Shown: positions 27,662-37,909, counted from the stretch's first letter. The stretch: 64,000 nt of DNA from Psychrosphaera ytuae (GCF_017638545.1 NZ_CP072110.1:2976001-3040000); one strand, 5' to 3'. Translations and numbers: made by a program. The notes: generated from the sequence alone by a model not told the origin.

Positions 27662-27915
27662 AGTTCAATCCTTCGTATTATTTTGGTTAGAACGTGTTGG
27701 CGTGATTTTAGCGCACGGCAAGATGATGGATTAATCCACTGATTTTTGTTGTTATGAAATGCTGTAGCAAGTCGGAGTTTTGATTGAGTGGATTGGGTTT
27801 GGTTTTGCAAGTAATGAAAACGTTTGTTGGGAAGTGTCGCACAATGCGTGATTGGCCACGTTGGGTCTTGGTCGACCAAACGGATGGACAGTTGAGTGTG
27901 CGAGCAGTTTTTCAT
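27658..27915 (-). CDS. Small hypothetical protein
   Basis: 85 residues from ATG 27915, with GAAGGA seven bases upstream; longer in-frame starts lack a ribosome site. The product is basic and rich in Gln, Asn and His, without a membrane segment. It overlaps the next gene by four bases (ATGA). No family recognised. Evidence that it is real rests on the ribosome site and the overlap. Confidence 0.45.
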   Translation of the reverse strand: MKNCSHTQLSIRLVDQDPTWPITHCATLPNKRFHYLQNQTQSTQSKLRLATAFHNNKNQWINPSSCRALKSRQHVLTKIIRRIEL

Positions 27916-28141
27916 ATTTAATCCTTCAAATAGCCAATAAATAACAACTGCAATTGGCCGCATCCAAATACAGATTTGCGTTTACCAGTGTTTTAATTTT
28001 TGCACTCTTTTAGCTATTTTCCACTAAAATTGAGTGAAAAATCTCCATTTGTTCCAAGGATGTTGATAAATAGCAAAATTTTTTTCGTTTTTAGTTTAGA
28101 TTTGCACCTATGCTTTAAAGACCATGTTAGGGGGAAACAAA

Positions 28142-29689
28142 ATGGCAAAGCGTAACCAAACAATCATTGATGAAGAGGTTTTGTTTAAAGATAAGGGGCA
28201 GCTCGTCTCAACGACAGACAGGCGCGGGGTAATTACCCATGCAAATGCTGACTTTTGTGATGTGTCCGGCTATAGCTATGACGAATTAGTCGGTAAGAAT
28301 CACAATATCGTTCGACACCCTGACATGCCAAAAGCCGCGTTTGCAGATATGTGGGCTAAATTAGAGTCAGGTCAACCTTGGCGAGGTGCTGTCAAAAACC
28401 GTTGTAAAGATGGACGTTATTATTGGGTAGATGCCTTTGTCATGCCAATTTATGACGGTCAGCAGTTAGTTGGTTATCAATCTGTACGTCGGCCATTACA
28501 AGCAAGCTTTAAACAAAGAGCTGAAACTGCTTATCAATCATTGAACAATGGCAGTACAGGGGCTTTCTCTCTAACAAACGTACTGTCATTACCTATACGC
28601 CATGCGTTGTTTTTTGTAATTGCTTTGGTGGTTCTGTACTTTGCACTTTCAAAGCCGGAGTTATCAGCTGTACTCGCTATATTACCCATGGTCTTGTATT
28701 TTCCTGAGATATTTCAAACGCCAAAAGCACTTGTGGCACAAGGCGAGTCGTTTGCGAGTCTGTCAAGCCAGGTATTTTGTGGGCAGTCTACTTGGTCCAA
28801 TTTAGAGTTCGGCCGTTTGTTGGAAGAGGGGAAGGTCGCTACCATAATTGGCCGAATAGAAGATGCCAGTGCTGAAATGGTGTCATTTACGGCGGAGTTA
28901 AATGCATCTGCACGACGAGCGAAAGACGGCGTAGAAGCTGAAACTCATGAACTACACCAAGTGGCCTCGGCCGTTGAGGAGATGGTAGCAACAATCGATG
29001 AGGTTGCTAAAAATACGGTAGAAACGTCAGTTAAAGTCCAGCACGCTCATGGAGAGTGTGAAAAAGCTACTCGCTCAATGGACAACACTATGGAGCAAGT
29101 TGCATCACTTGCAAAAGAAGTTTCAAAGTCTGCCTCATCGGCTAATGAATTAGCCACAGAAGCCGAGAAAATTGGCGCCATTATGCAGGAGATACAAGGA
29201 ATTGCTGATCAAACCAATTTGCTTGCTCTAAACGCCGCGATTGAAGCTGCTCGTGCCGGTGAGCATGGGCGTGGCTTTTCAGTAGTAGCTGACGAAGTAA
29301 GGGCCCTATCAAGCCGCACGCATACTGCAACAACACAAATTCACAAGTCCATTAATGAAATTCAAACTACTTTGTTATCTTGGTCGAAAATCATGGAACA
29401 AGGTAAGGACTCAGCTGAGCGCTGTGTTAACGAAACAGAAGAAACCAAAAATATCATTAATGGTGTCTACGCGTCGATAACTGACATTGCTGATTTAGCT
29501 ACGCAAATATCAACCGCAGCAGAACAACAAAGTGCAGTATCACAAGAAATTAGTAAGAATATCATGACTATCAGTGACGTATCACAGAACAACCTGGCAG
29601 AAGCTAATCAAGTTGAACAGGGAGCGGCTGAAATTGAACAGAAAATTAAAAGCCTAGAATCATTAGGGAAAAGTTTCGTAAAAGGCTGA
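28142..29689 (+). CDS. PAS-domain methyl-accepting chemotaxis protein, Aer-like
   Basis: 515 residues from ATG 28142, preceded by GGGGG; an upstream ATG at 28124 is less well placed. An N-terminal PAS domain (about 15-110, [20 protein letters not shown] and [13 protein letters not shown]) matches Aer-type redox sensors. A hydrophobic hairpin (about 158-193) anchors it without a periplasmic domain. The signalling domain has the invariant hairpin [20 protein letters not shown]. It probably senses the redox or energy state and signals to CheA/CheW. The stop codon overlaps operator site 4. Confidence 0.88.
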   Translation: MAKRNQTIIDEEVLFKDKGQLVSTTDRRGVITHANADFCDVSGYSYDELVGKNHNIVRHPDMPKAAFADMWAKLESGQPWRGAVKNRCKDGRYYWVDAFVMPIYDGQQLVGYQSVRRPLQASFKQRAETAYQSLNNGSTGAFSLTNVLSLPIRHALFFVIALVVLYFALSKPELSAVLAILPMVLYFPEIFQTPKALVAQGESFASLSSQVFCGQSTWSNLEFGRLLEEGKVATIIGRIEDASAEMVSFTAELNASARRAKDGVEAETHELHQVASAVEEMVATIDEVAKNTVETSVKVQHAHGECEKATRSMDNTMEQVASLAKEVSKSASSANELATEAEKIGAIMQEIQGIADQTNLLALNAAIEAARAGEHGRGFSVVADEVRALSSRTHTATTQIHKSINEIQTTLLSWSKIMEQGKDSAERCVNETEETKNIINGVYASITDIADLATQISTAAEQQSAVSQEISKNIMTISDVSQNNLAEANQVEQGAAEIEQKIKSLESLGKSFVKG

Positions 29690-29700
29690 ATACGTATGTA
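29686..29700. promoter_or_regulatory. Putative LacI-family (MalR) operator, site 4
   Basis: CTGAATACGTATGTA, one base different from the 15-base form. It overlaps the TGA stop of the chemoreceptor and lies 112 bases before the MFS transporter start. Confidence 0.78.
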
Positions 29701-29812
29701 ATCCGTTGTGATAAAGGGTTTCTTCATTATACGCTCGTGAGTTAAAGTGCATGAAACCCTTTGATAATAATATCAACAATAAATTGTCATGCGTATCACA
29801 CAGGAATTAGTT

Positions 29813-31297
29813 ATGAAACAACCCAAGTTATCCTTCTGGCAAGTTTGGAATGTCAGTTTTGGCTTTTTAGGGGTGCAAATTGGATTTGCCCTACAAAACG
29901 GTAATGTAAGCCGAATCCTCTCTGATTTAGGTGCAGACCTCTCGTCTCTTTCATTGTTTTGGTTAGCAGCGCCGATCATGGGCTTAATTGTTCAACCAAT
30001 TGTTGGTTCATTGTCAGACCGCACTTGGAATAAAATGGGCCGCAGACTTCCTTATATCTTAGGTGGTGCGATTGTCGCCGCAGGAGCCATGGCTCTGTTG
30101 CCAAATGCATCTCTATTAGTCGCGTTTATTCCGCCGATGTTATTTGGCTTGATTATCTTTGCTATCAAAGATGCGGCGTTTAATGTGACGTTTCAGCCAT
30201 TTCGCTCTTTGGTGTCGGATATGGTACCACCAGAACAGCGCAACTTGGGTTATTCGGTACAAACTCTATTAATCAATATTGGTGCTGTGATTGGTTCTAT
30301 TTTACCTTTCTTGTTGACTAACGTAATTGGCCTTGAGAATGCGTCAAAGGCCGGTGAGGTAGCACCATCTGTAATTTGGTCTTTCTATATTGGTGCAACG
30401 ATTCTTTTAGGCTCAGTATTGTGGACTGTGTTTAGAACCAAAGAATACGAACCAGAGCAATATTACGAATACAAAGGAATGGACGCTGCTGCAGTTGAAG
30501 CAGAGCAGAAACAACAAAAATCTATAGGTGAGCGATTAGCTGGCTTTTGGGTGTTATTAAAAGACTCTCCACAAATCATGAAACAATTGGCGCTAGTGCA
30601 ATTTTTCTCTTGGTTTGCACTATTCATTATGTGGACTTATTTACCAGCGGCACTGACTCAAAATACTTGGGGCGTAGCGGTAGATTGGTTTGATCCTGCC
30701 TATTTGGCTAACAACGCGGTGCCAGACGCTATTTCAAAAGCAAAAGGCGCAGCCGGTGATTGGGTCGGTATTTTATACGCGGCTCAAGCTTTGTTCTCAG
30801 TTGCGTTTGCAGTAGTTCTAACTAAATTAGCTGATCAATTTGGTCGCAAACTGGTTTATTCATTGTCTCTGCTTGCTGGTGGTTTAGGCTATATCAGTAT
30901 GATGGTATTTACAGACCCAACCATTACCCATGTAAATCTTTATATCACTCAAGTAGAAGTGCCTCACGGAGCAATTGGTGTTGTTTGGTCTATGGTGGGG
31001 GTTGGTATTGCTTGGGCTGCGATTTTAGCGATGCCATATGCAATTTTAGCCGGTGCGTTACCTGCAGATAAAACGGGTGTTTATATGGGCATCTTTAACT
31101 TTACTATTGCGGCGCCACAGATTGTTTCTGGTATTGTTAGTGGCTGGATACTGGGCTCAGTATTTAACAATGAAGCGATATACATCATCATGTTAGCAGG
31201 TGTATCTATGATTTTAGGTGCTTTGTCAGTGTTGTTTGTTCGTGACAATTCGCCAGAGCCTAATTTCTTGACAGAGGAAGACAAAGTCACAGCCTAA
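29813..31297 (+). CDS. malT: MFS maltose/maltodextrin:cation symporter (MalT/SLC45-like)
   Basis: 494 residues from ATG 29813, with CAGGA eight bases upstream; ATG 29789 is in frame. Twelve membrane segments are expected. The N-terminus (FWQVWNVSFGFLGVQIGFALQNGNVSRI) and GSLSDRTWNKMGRRLPYI are typical of the proton-coupled disaccharide carriers related to plant sucrose transporters, found in alteromonad and xanthomonad maltose loci. It would bring maltose or maltotriose from periplasm to cytoplasm. The operator and locus support the substrate; glucose cannot be excluded. Confidence 0.85.
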   Translation: MKQPKLSFWQVWNVSFGFLGVQIGFALQNGNVSRILSDLGADLSSLSLFWLAAPIMGLIVQPIVGSLSDRTWNKMGRRLPYILGGAIVAAGAMALLPNASLLVAFIPPMLFGLIIFAIKDAAFNVTFQPFRSLVSDMVPPEQRNLGYSVQTLLINIGAVIGSILPFLLTNVIGLENASKAGEVAPSVIWSFYIGATILLGSVLWTVFRTKEYEPEQYYEYKGMDAAAVEAEQKQQKSIGERLAGFWVLLKDSPQIMKQLALVQFFSWFALFIMWTYLPAALTQNTWGVAVDWFDPAYLANNAVPDAISKAKGAAGDWVGILYAAQALFSVAFAVVLTKLADQFGRKLVYSLSLLAGGLGYISMMVFTDPTITHVNLYITQVEVPHGAIGVVWSMVGVGIAWAAILAMPYAILAGALPADKTGVYMGIFNFTIAAPQIVSGIVSGWILGSVFNNEAIYIIMLAGVSMILGALSVLFVRDNSPEPNFLTEEDKVTA

Positions 31298-31323
31298 GGT
31301 TATGATTGTGTTAGACGAATTGG

Positions 31324-31351
31324 AAAACCCAGCATCGCGCTGGGTTTTTTA
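31324..31351 (+). terminator. Intrinsic terminator after the MFS transporter
   Basis: AAAACCCAGC/GCTGGGTTTT with a five-base loop and a T run. Confidence 0.9.
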
Positions 31352-31400
31352 TAACTAAAATTAAATACCGTCAGTTGCTCATTATTAACGGGAGTGAAAA

Positions 31401-31988
31401 ATGAAAATTACAATTATTTCAGGTAGTACTCGAAACCAATCTGGAAGTGCAAAAACCTCGGCATACTTAAAGGCACAATTAAACGCCATCGATGACAGCC
31501 AGGAGGTCTCTATTTTTGATTTAGCAGAGCTAAACTTACCGATGTGGGAAGAAGATACGGATTTAACTCAGGTAGCCGAACAGCAAGCCGAACTCGAAGC
31601 TTCTGACGCGTTTGTGTTCGTCGTTCCGGAGTGGCATGGCATGGTGCCACCAGCGGTTAAAAATCTATTTTTCTTGTTTACTGGTGCATTCCGTCACAAG
31701 CCGGCGTATATAGTGACAGTATCTGCAGGCAGCGGTGGTCGTTACCCGATCCAAGAAATGCGCTCTACGGTTTATAAAAATACCTATTTAAACTTTATCC
31801 CGGTTAATACGATCATCGACAGACTAAATGCAACAATTGACGATCAAGGGCAGTACATTGCCGAAAAGCAATTTGTAGCTAATCGAGTTGATGAAGGTTT
31901 GCGTTTGTTACTTGAATACGGCAAGGCCTTTGTACAAATTCGCCAGAGTGACATAGTCCAAGAAAAACGCTTCCCGAATGGTGTTTAG
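31401..31988 (+). CDS. NADPH-dependent FMN reductase family protein
   Basis: 195 residues, flavodoxin-like fold. The phosphate-binding loop SGSTRNQSGSAKTS is at residues 6-19, and VPEWHGMVPPAVKNLF and SAGSGGRYPIQEMRS are the usual flavin-contacting segments. It reduces FMN or small quinone-type acceptors with NAD(P)H in the cytoplasm. It could in principle supply reduced flavin to the halogenase, but the two genes are 30 kb apart. It is monocistronic between two terminators. Confidence 0.85.
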   Translation: MKITIISGSTRNQSGSAKTSAYLKAQLNAIDDSQEVSIFDLAELNLPMWEEDTDLTQVAEQQAELEASDAFVFVVPEWHGMVPPAVKNLFFLFTGAFRHKPAYIVTVSAGSGGRYPIQEMRSTVYKNTYLNFIPVNTIIDRLNATIDDQGQYIAEKQFVANRVDEGLRLLLEYGKAFVQIRQSDIVQEKRFPNGV

Positions 31989-32030
31989 CGATATAAAAAC
32001 GCATCTGCGTTATCACGTATGGATATAACA

Positions 32031-32060
32031 AAAGAGGTGGCCAAGGCCACCTCTTTTTTT
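32031..32060. terminator. Bidirectional terminator between FMN reductase and sugar porter
   Basis: AAAGAGGTGGCC/GGCCACCTCTTT with a two-base loop and T runs on both strands, between convergent genes. Confidence 0.9.
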
Positions 32061-32094
32061 ATTAATATAAAACTCTAAACAACTGCCACAAGAG

Positions 32095-33513
32095 CTAATT
32101 TTGCATTTCTTCTAGCTCTTTTCCTTTGGTCTCGCGAACAAAGTAATACACAAAGACAATCGAGAGAAGGGCAAAACCTGCATATATGCTGTACGCCCCA
32201 GCTAATCCTATAGACAGTAAAAGGAGAGGGAAGGTCATAGTGATCAAGAAGTTAGTTCCCCACTGGAACAAACCACTGACGGCAAGCCCCGAGCCACGGA
32301 TCTGATTAGGGAACATTTCACCTAGTAACACCCACATTACCGGTCCCCACGACATGTTAAAGAAAAACACATATACATTTGCTGAAATGAGCGCTGTCGC
32401 CCCCATAGCATCCGTGAGCATCAGCTTATTATTATCATCAAGATTACCGCTACCTAAGGCAATTACCATTACAAACAGCGCTATTGTCATGCCGATAGAG
32501 CCGATTAATAAAAACGGTTTGCGACCTACTTTGTCAATTAAGAATATCGTGATCAAACAAGCTGCAATACTCAGACCCGCACTAAGAATGTTGATGAGCA
32601 ATGCATCTGCCTCGGTAAATCCTACGGCTTGCCAAAGTACCGCGCCATAGTAAAACACCACATTGATGCCAACGAGTTGTTGAAATGATGCGAGACCAAT
32701 ACCAACCCAAACGATAGGCTTGACTCGTTTTACTGATTTATCGATTAAATCTGATAATTTTGGCTGATGGTCTTGGTCAATGCTGGCTTGGATCTCTCGT
32801 AGTTTAAACAATGCATTACTATCACCGTATAATCGAGACAACACGACAGTAGCTTGAATAGGACGGTCTTTAATTACTAAAAATCGCGGACTTTCTGGGA
32901 TAAACAGCAAAGCGACAAAAAATAACACTGCAGGTAGTAATTCCATCCAGAACATCCAGCGCCAAGCTGCTTCGTTAGCCCATAAAATCTGAGTGGAGCC
33001 ATTTGCCGCGTCAGCGATGAAGTAATTACTGACAAACGCACTAAATAAACCCAGAATGATTGCCACTTGCTGAGCTGTTGCAAGCGCGCCACGTATTCTT
33101 GCCGGTGCGACTTCAGCTATATAGGCAGGGGCCATAACTGAGGCTGCGCCTACCGCAACACCTCCAAGAATACGAGCAATGACAAATGCCATCGACGTAT
33201 CGGCGGCACCAGAGCCCCATGCAGAGATAATGAAGAAGACTGCAGTGATGAGAAGTACGTTTTTTCGACCTAAAGAATCTGAAAGGCGTCCAGCAAAAAA
33301 GGCACCAAAAGCGCAGCCAAGTAACATGGATGCGACTTGAAACCCAGTAGCCACATCATTTGATTTAAACGTGCTTGATAACCCTTCAACGGTTCCATTT
33401 ATAACCCCGCTGTCAAAACCAAACAAAAAACCACCAATAGTAGCGACGATACTAATAAGAATAATAAAACTAAGGTTCTCGTGATTGGCTTCTGAGTTGT
33501 TATTATTTGACAC
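32095..33513 (-). CDS. Sugar porter family MFS transporter
   Basis: 472 residues with a GTG start and AGGGAG eleven bases upstream. Twelve membrane segments are expected. Family signatures are visible: GFLFGFDSGVING, GRLSDSLGRK, PESPRFL and DKVGRKPFLLIG. The QQLVGIN motif in helix 7 points to a hexose or pentose carrier. It would take up glucose released in the periplasm by the GH31 and GH13 enzymes. It diverges from the lacI gene and shares operator site 5. Confidence 0.9.
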   Translation of the reverse strand: MSNNNNSEANHENLSFIILISIVATIGGFLFGFDSGVINGTVEGLSSTFKSNDVATGFQVASMLLGCAFGAFFAGRLSDSLGRKNVLLITAVFFIISAWGSGAADTSMAFVIARILGGVAVGAASVMAPAYIAEVAPARIRGALATAQQVAIILGLFSAFVSNYFIADAANGSTQILWANEAAWRWMFWMELLPAVLFFVALLFIPESPRFLVIKDRPIQATVVLSRLYGDSNALFKLREIQASIDQDHQPKLSDLIDKSVKRVKPIVWVGIGLASFQQLVGINVVFYYGAVLWQAVGFTEADALLINILSAGLSIAACLITIFLIDKVGRKPFLLIGSIGMTIALFVMVIALGSGNLDDNNKLMLTDAMGATALISANVYVFFFNMSWGPVMWVLLGEMFPNQIRGSGLAVSGLFQWGTNFLITMTFPLLLLSIGLAGAYSIYAGFALLSIVFVYYFVRETKGKELEEMQN

Positions 33514-33645
33514 TCTTTTCTCCCTGAGTGATTGTTTTTATTCCCAAATTATCTCTTTATTTGGTTGATTAATCTACCCAGAATAAAGCGCAATATGTAA
33601 ATTAATTACACGAAATACATCCTTTTAATAGTCTTAGCCGAGGAG

Positions 33646-33666
33646 TTTATGCATAATATGCATAAA
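33646..33666. repeat. Perfect inverted repeat, possible second operator
   Basis: Half-sites TTTATGCAT and ATGCATAAA flank a three-base centre. It is distinct from the five-copy operator and lies about 36 bases from it, on the sugar-porter side. Confidence 0.55.
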
Positions 33667-33701
33667 TCTAGAGAGTTCGACTTTAGAAAGAAAATGACCA
33701 G

Positions 33702-33716
33702 TTGAATACGTATGTA
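33702..33716. promoter_or_regulatory. Putative LacI-family (MalR) operator, site 5
   Basis: TTGAATACGTATGTA, 98 bases before lacI and 188 bases before the divergent sugar porter. Its presence before the regulator gene suggests autoregulation. Confidence 0.8.
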
Positions 33717-33814
33717 ATTTAAACAACAGGCTTGCGTTTTTAACAAAAATAGAATTTTACAGCCCATTTCGGACAGGGTAAGATTAAAAAAAATACAATA
33801 GGTTGAAGTGATTC

Positions 33815-34843
33815 GTGAAAGGTAAAGCCACATCATTTGATATTGCCTATCGAGCCGGGGTGTCACAGTCTACGGTGTCTAGGGCATTGCGTAACAGTCC
33901 ATTGGTAAGTGAAAAAACACGGGAAAAAATTCAGCAAATTGCTAAAGAGCTGAATTATACCGTTGATAAAAATGCCAGTAGTTTACGCTCTCAAACAAGT
34001 ACGACACTCGCATTATTATTGTTTGAAGATCCTACGAGTGATGACTCTCTCGTCAATCCATTTTTCCTTTCAATGCTAGGCAGTATAACGCGAGAGTGCG
34101 GCAAGCTTGGTTATGATTTATTGGTTTCGTTTCAAGAGCTTGATGCGGATTGGCATTCAGTATTTAAGGACAGTAATAAAGCGGATGGTCTGATACTGTT
34201 AGGTTATGGCGACTATTTGGATTATGAAGCTAAGTTAAGAGAGCTCGTTAAGCACAGTACCCCTTTTGTCCGTTGGGGAGCTGCAACAAAGAGTATAGAT
34301 ACATGCTCAATTGGCTGTGACAACTTTCATGGTGGCTGGCAGATCACTGAACATTTAATTAAACACGGTCGCAAACAATTTGGCTTTATCGGCGCAGTTC
34401 ACGATGGCGCTCCAGAGTTTAGAGCTCGGTATGAAGGACATTGTGAAGCGTTAACTAGAGCAGGCCTAGAAGCCAACGCACAGTTACAAAAAAACGCAGT
34501 TAACACAGAAGAAGACGGTTTTAATGCAACTTTACAATTACTAGCAGAAAACCAGCCTCTAGATGCCATTGTTGTAGCCAGTGACTTAATCGCGACAGGC
34601 GTTTTAAAAGCGTTGGAGCAAAAGGGCATAAAGGTTCCTGAACAATGCGCCGTTGTTGGTTTTGATGATGTGCCAATTGCTCGTTATACCAAGCCTGCTT
34701 TAACTACGTGTCGACAGGACTCAACGGCTGCAGGTGTTATGCTGGTAGATAAACTTGTTCAGTTAATCAAAGGTGAGCCTGTCACAGATGCTTTTATGAA
34801 GACTAAGTTAATTGTTCGTGAGTCATGCGGCACACAACAATAA
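33815..34843 (+). CDS. malR: LacI-family transcriptional regulator, probable MalR
   Basis: 342 residues with a GTG start. The N-terminal helix-turn-helix (SFDIAYRAGVSQSTVSRALR, residues 6-25) and the hinge region fit LacI-type DNA binding, and the rest is a periplasmic-binding-protein-like effector domain ending in the usual SCGT. LacI repressors bind palindromes with a central CG, as in the TACGTA core found five times here. It is expected to repress the glucan genes until maltose or a maltodextrin binds. The ligand is inferred from the locus. Confidence 0.9.
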   Translation: MKGKATSFDIAYRAGVSQSTVSRALRNSPLVSEKTREKIQQIAKELNYTVDKNASSLRSQTSTTLALLLFEDPTSDDSLVNPFFLSMLGSITRECGKLGYDLLVSFQELDADWHSVFKDSNKADGLILLGYGDYLDYEAKLRELVKHSTPFVRWGAATKSIDTCSIGCDNFHGGWQITEHLIKHGRKQFGFIGAVHDGAPEFRARYEGHCEALTRAGLEANAQLQKNAVNTEEDGFNATLQLLAENQPLDAIVVASDLIATGVLKALEQKGIKVPEQCAVVGFDDVPIARYTKPALTTCRQDSTAAGVMLVDKLVQLIKGEPVTDAFMKTKLIVRESCGTQQ

Positions 34844-34865
34844 GTTAGTAATAAAATGAAGTGAT

Positions 34866-34895
34866 AAAAAAACGCCAGCTAGCTGGCGTTTTTTT
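34866..34895. terminator. Bidirectional terminator between lacI and a chemoreceptor gene
   Basis: A perfect palindrome built on AAACGCCAGCT and its complement, with A and T runs on both sides, between convergent genes. Confidence 0.9.
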
Positions 34896-34914
34896 GTTTA
34901 AACTAATTAAGTTT

Positions 34915-36927
34915 TTACAATCTAAATTGCTCTACAGATTGACGAAGTTCTTCTGCTAATCGCGCCACTTCTTGAGACGATAAGTCTGTTTGAGAGGCGC
35001 CTGAGGCAGTTTGCTCGGCAATTGCAACAATAGACTCTAGACGTTCGCTGATCTCATTACTGACTTGGTTCTGCTCTTGTGCAGCAGATACGATTTGTTC
35101 ACTCATATCGTTAGCTTGATGTACCGAGTCTGTAATGCTGTTGAGGGCAATCGTTGCTTGTTCTGTTTGCTCAACACACAGCTCAGCTTGTGATTTACTG
35201 TTATTCATCACAGTTACCGCTGACTTAGAACCGCGTTGTAGCTGTTCGATCATGCTTTGAATTTCTTCAGTTGATTCTTGAGTTTTGCTCGCTAACGAGC
35301 GTACTTCATCGGCAACAACTGCAAACCCTCGACCTTGTTCACCTGCACGAGCAGCTTCAATGGCCGCATTAAGGGCTAGTAGGTTAGTTTGCTCTGCGAT
35401 ACCGCGAATAACATCCAAAATGCCACCAATTGCTGCGCTGTGTTCATTAACTTCATGAATGACACCAGATGCTTGTTCAATTTCACCCGCAAGTTTAATG
35501 ATGGTTTGTTTGTTGTTATCTGAAATGCCTTTAACGCGTTCTGCATCTTCGTCTGCTTGTTTAATATCAGCCAAAGCTTCATTTGCTCTGTCCATAACAG
35601 CGTAAGACGTGCTAGCCATTTCAGACGTAGCGGTAGCGGCTTGCTCAACTTGAGCGCGTTGTTCGTTGATTGCGACGGTTGACTCTTTTACAACCATAGA
35701 CGTTTCTTCTGAAGCAGTAGCAAGTTGGTTAGAGCGGTTAACGATACCGTGGATTAACTCTCTTAAACTATCAATAAGGACGTTACAGTTTTTGGCTAAC
35801 TCACCAAACTCGTCTTTACTATTCGCATCTAAACGAACAGTTAGGTCACCAGTAGAAACAACGTTAAGTACTTCATTGACTTGCGATAGTGGTCGAGTAA
35901 CGCGGATTACGGTTTTGAAGCCAATAAATGTTGATAGAACAAGGGCAATACCCATCACTAACCAGTTTTGAGTTGTACCCGTACTAACTGACTCTTTAAC
36001 ACCGTTTGTGGTTTGCGCTAATTCTTCTTTTACCAAAGCTTCTAGATGTTTTAGCTCGTCAATACCGGCTTCTGCCAAACGAGTCGTATCAGCTAAATAG
36101 CGGGCCGCTGCATCTAATTTATCTAATAATTGAACTTTAATATTACCGACACTGTTGGAAGAGGTCAGCATTTCTTCTACAAGTTTTGCTTGCTCAATAA
36201 TATCATCGGCAGCGTCATAATCTTTGCCGTCAACAAGCGTTTTAAATTGGTTTATTGCGTCGGTATTGTTACCGCGAATGTAGTCTATTTCTTTGCGAAT
36301 AGTATTTACGGTTTCACGAGAATCACTTTTGGTGAGGTCGTTGATGTTAGTAATGATGCTCAGCATGTTGGCTTCAATGCGAGCTGCCGCTGTTACTGCA
36401 GGGTCGTTACTGGCTAAACCATTTAAGTCGATAAAATCCAAAATGTAACTGGCGGCGTCGTCAGCTGCCATTTCTGTTTCGTCAAGTTGTTCTAAAATTT
36501 TGTCTGACAGGCTTAGTGTCGACTTTTTAGCATCAAACAACTTAAATGAGGCTGCTTTAAACTCGTTGAAGCGAGTTTCTACATTCGGGATCTCATTTCG
36601 CAACTCAGGGACGTCTTTTACGATTCTAGCTAATCGTGCGATCTCTTCTTCGATAATGGTTGCTTGTTGGTTAAAGGTGTTAATTGTTGCTTCAACTTCA
36701 CTTGTCTCAGTCGCGTAATAATCCAATAAAGTTGTTTTACTCATGGCCAAAAACTGTTGCTGTAGTTTGCCACTAGATTCAAGAGCAGGAACTGATAATG
36801 AGTTAACTTGCTCAGTCGACTCTGAAATGTCATCGAGGATTGAGACTGAGTTGAATCCCAATATTAGCAAAAGGACCGCGGTAATAGTAAATCCACCTAT
36901 TACCCTCATTGCAACTGTAAGTTTCAT
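34915..36927 (-). CDS. Methyl-accepting chemotaxis protein
   Basis: 670 residues. A first membrane helix (about 8-30), a long, mainly helical periplasmic domain (about 31-320), a second helix (about 323-343), a HAMP domain (about 345-397) and the cytoplasmic signalling domain with [21 protein letters not shown]. The length of the periplasmic helical region resembles a helical bimodular sensor, but I cannot name a ligand. It is monocistronic. It lies at the border of the glucan locus without an operator copy. Confidence 0.9.
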   Translation of the reverse strand: MKLTVAMRVIGGFTITAVLLLILGFNSVSILDDISESTEQVNSLSVPALESSGKLQQQFLAMSKTTLLDYYATETSEVEATINTFNQQATIIEEEIARLARIVKDVPELRNEIPNVETRFNEFKAASFKLFDAKKSTLSLSDKILEQLDETEMAADDAASYILDFIDLNGLASNDPAVTAAARIEANMLSIITNINDLTKSDSRETVNTIRKEIDYIRGNNTDAINQFKTLVDGKDYDAADDIIEQAKLVEEMLTSSNSVGNIKVQLLDKLDAAARYLADTTRLAEAGIDELKHLEALVKEELAQTTNGVKESVSTGTTQNWLVMGIALVLSTFIGFKTVIRVTRPLSQVNEVLNVVSTGDLTVRLDANSKDEFGELAKNCNVLIDSLRELIHGIVNRSNQLATASEETSMVVKESTVAINEQRAQVEQAATATSEMASTSYAVMDRANEALADIKQADEDAERVKGISDNNKQTIIKLAGEIEQASGVIHEVNEHSAAIGGILDVIRGIAEQTNLLALNAAIEAARAGEQGRGFAVVADEVRSLASKTQESTEEIQSMIEQLQRGSKSAVTVMNNSKSQAELCVEQTEQATIALNSITDSVHQANDMSEQIVSAAQEQNQVSNEISERLESIVAIAEQTASGASQTDLSSQEVARLAEELRQSVEQFRL

Positions 36928-37069
36928 AAGTTCTCCATGGAAGACTGCTAACTTGATAATTTAATTCAGGTTATCGGCCATATTTAGAAATTTATTAGTT
37001 TTATTATAAGAATGTATTTCGAATACTCTGTTGCATCAGCTAAACGACACAACAAATTTAGTACGAGCA

Positions 37070-37879
37070 TTATGCACTAATTTGAATCTTTTGGTGGTTT
37101 TGCCAGTGCATAATTGTTAAATAATTACCCCAAACGAAGCCCGTGTCCAGCCCTATAACGTTTGGGTTTTGGGTTTCTCCCATTAATGCTGCCCAGTGAC
37201 CAAATACCCACTTTGTAGTGTCGAATCGTTCTGGTTCAAATTCAAACCATGGAATCAATGAGTTAGCCTCACTGCTCTTCGGAGAGGACTTATTTGAGAA
37301 GTCCAGTTCGCCACTTTTTGTACAGAAGCGCATACGAGTAAAAGCATTAACAGAAAATGTTATTTTTTCTTGTCGAGTAAGGTTTTTATCCCACTTTACC
37401 GGTTTGTTTCCGTACATTTCTGATAAAAATTGTCGGTAATCGGCAGAGCGAAGAGACTCTTGTAGAATCGAGGCCCACTTTTTAGCTTTTTTAGGAGACC
37501 ACAATGGTGGTAGGCCTGCATGGCTCATGAAACCCGACTCGTCCGGCAGTGCTAACAAGAGCGGTTGTGCGCGCAACCAGTCGCGAAAATAGGGCAGGCG
37601 AGCCGAATCAATTAAAGGTTGTAAGTTGTCTTTGGGATTTACGTTTTTTAACCCGTTGGCAACGGCTAAAAAATGTAAGTCGTGATTTCCCAAAACGGTT
37701 CGGACTGAACTTTCATGGTCGGCTAAAAACGATAGAGTCGATAGCGAGTCGTCACCGCGAGCAATAAGATCTCCGGTCAACCACAAGGTATCTCTACCAT
37801 GTTCAAATTGGACAGTTGCTAAGGCCTTCTGCAAACCAGCAAAACAGCCCTGAATGTCTCCAATAAAGTAATCAGCCAT
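37070..37879 (-). CDS. apaH: Bis(5'-nucleosyl)-tetraphosphatase, symmetrical
   Basis: 269 residues. Hydrolyses diadenosine tetraphosphate to two ADP in the cytoplasm. Metallophosphoesterase motifs are visible: GDIQGC (residues 7-12), GDLIARG and GNHDLHF. It is the last gene of the lptD-surA-pdxA-rsmA-apaG-apaH operon, the usual gammaproteobacterial order. Length is normal for the family. Confidence 0.95.
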   Translation of the reverse strand: MADYFIGDIQGCFAGLQKALATVQFEHGRDTLWLTGDLIARGDDSLSTLSFLADHESSVRTVLGNHDLHFLAVANGLKNVNPKDNLQPLIDSARLPYFRDWLRAQPLLLALPDESGFMSHAGLPPLWSPKKAKKWASILQESLRSADYRQFLSEMYGNKPVKWDKNLTRQEKITFSVNAFTRMRFCTKSGELDFSNKSSPKSSEANSLIPWFEFEPERFDTTKWVFGHWAALMGETQNPNVIGLDTGFVWGNYLTIMHWQNHQKIQISA

Positions 37880-37909
37880 AGTGTAAAACGAATTCCCTCT
37901 CGGTGATGA

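Larger units (their letters stand above)
33514..33814. other. Divergent regulatory region between sugar porter and lacI
   Basis: 301 bases without a supported gene. It contains a perfect inverted repeat (33646-33666) and operator site 5 (33702-33716). Promoters of both genes must lie here, but I could not assign them confidently. Confidence 0.6.

Noticed and set aside
33606..33866. Open frame of 86 codons on the minus strand in the sugar porter/lacI gap
   Set aside because: It runs across the lacI start and the operator, without a ribosome site; cysteine and leucine-rich composition suggests a random frame.
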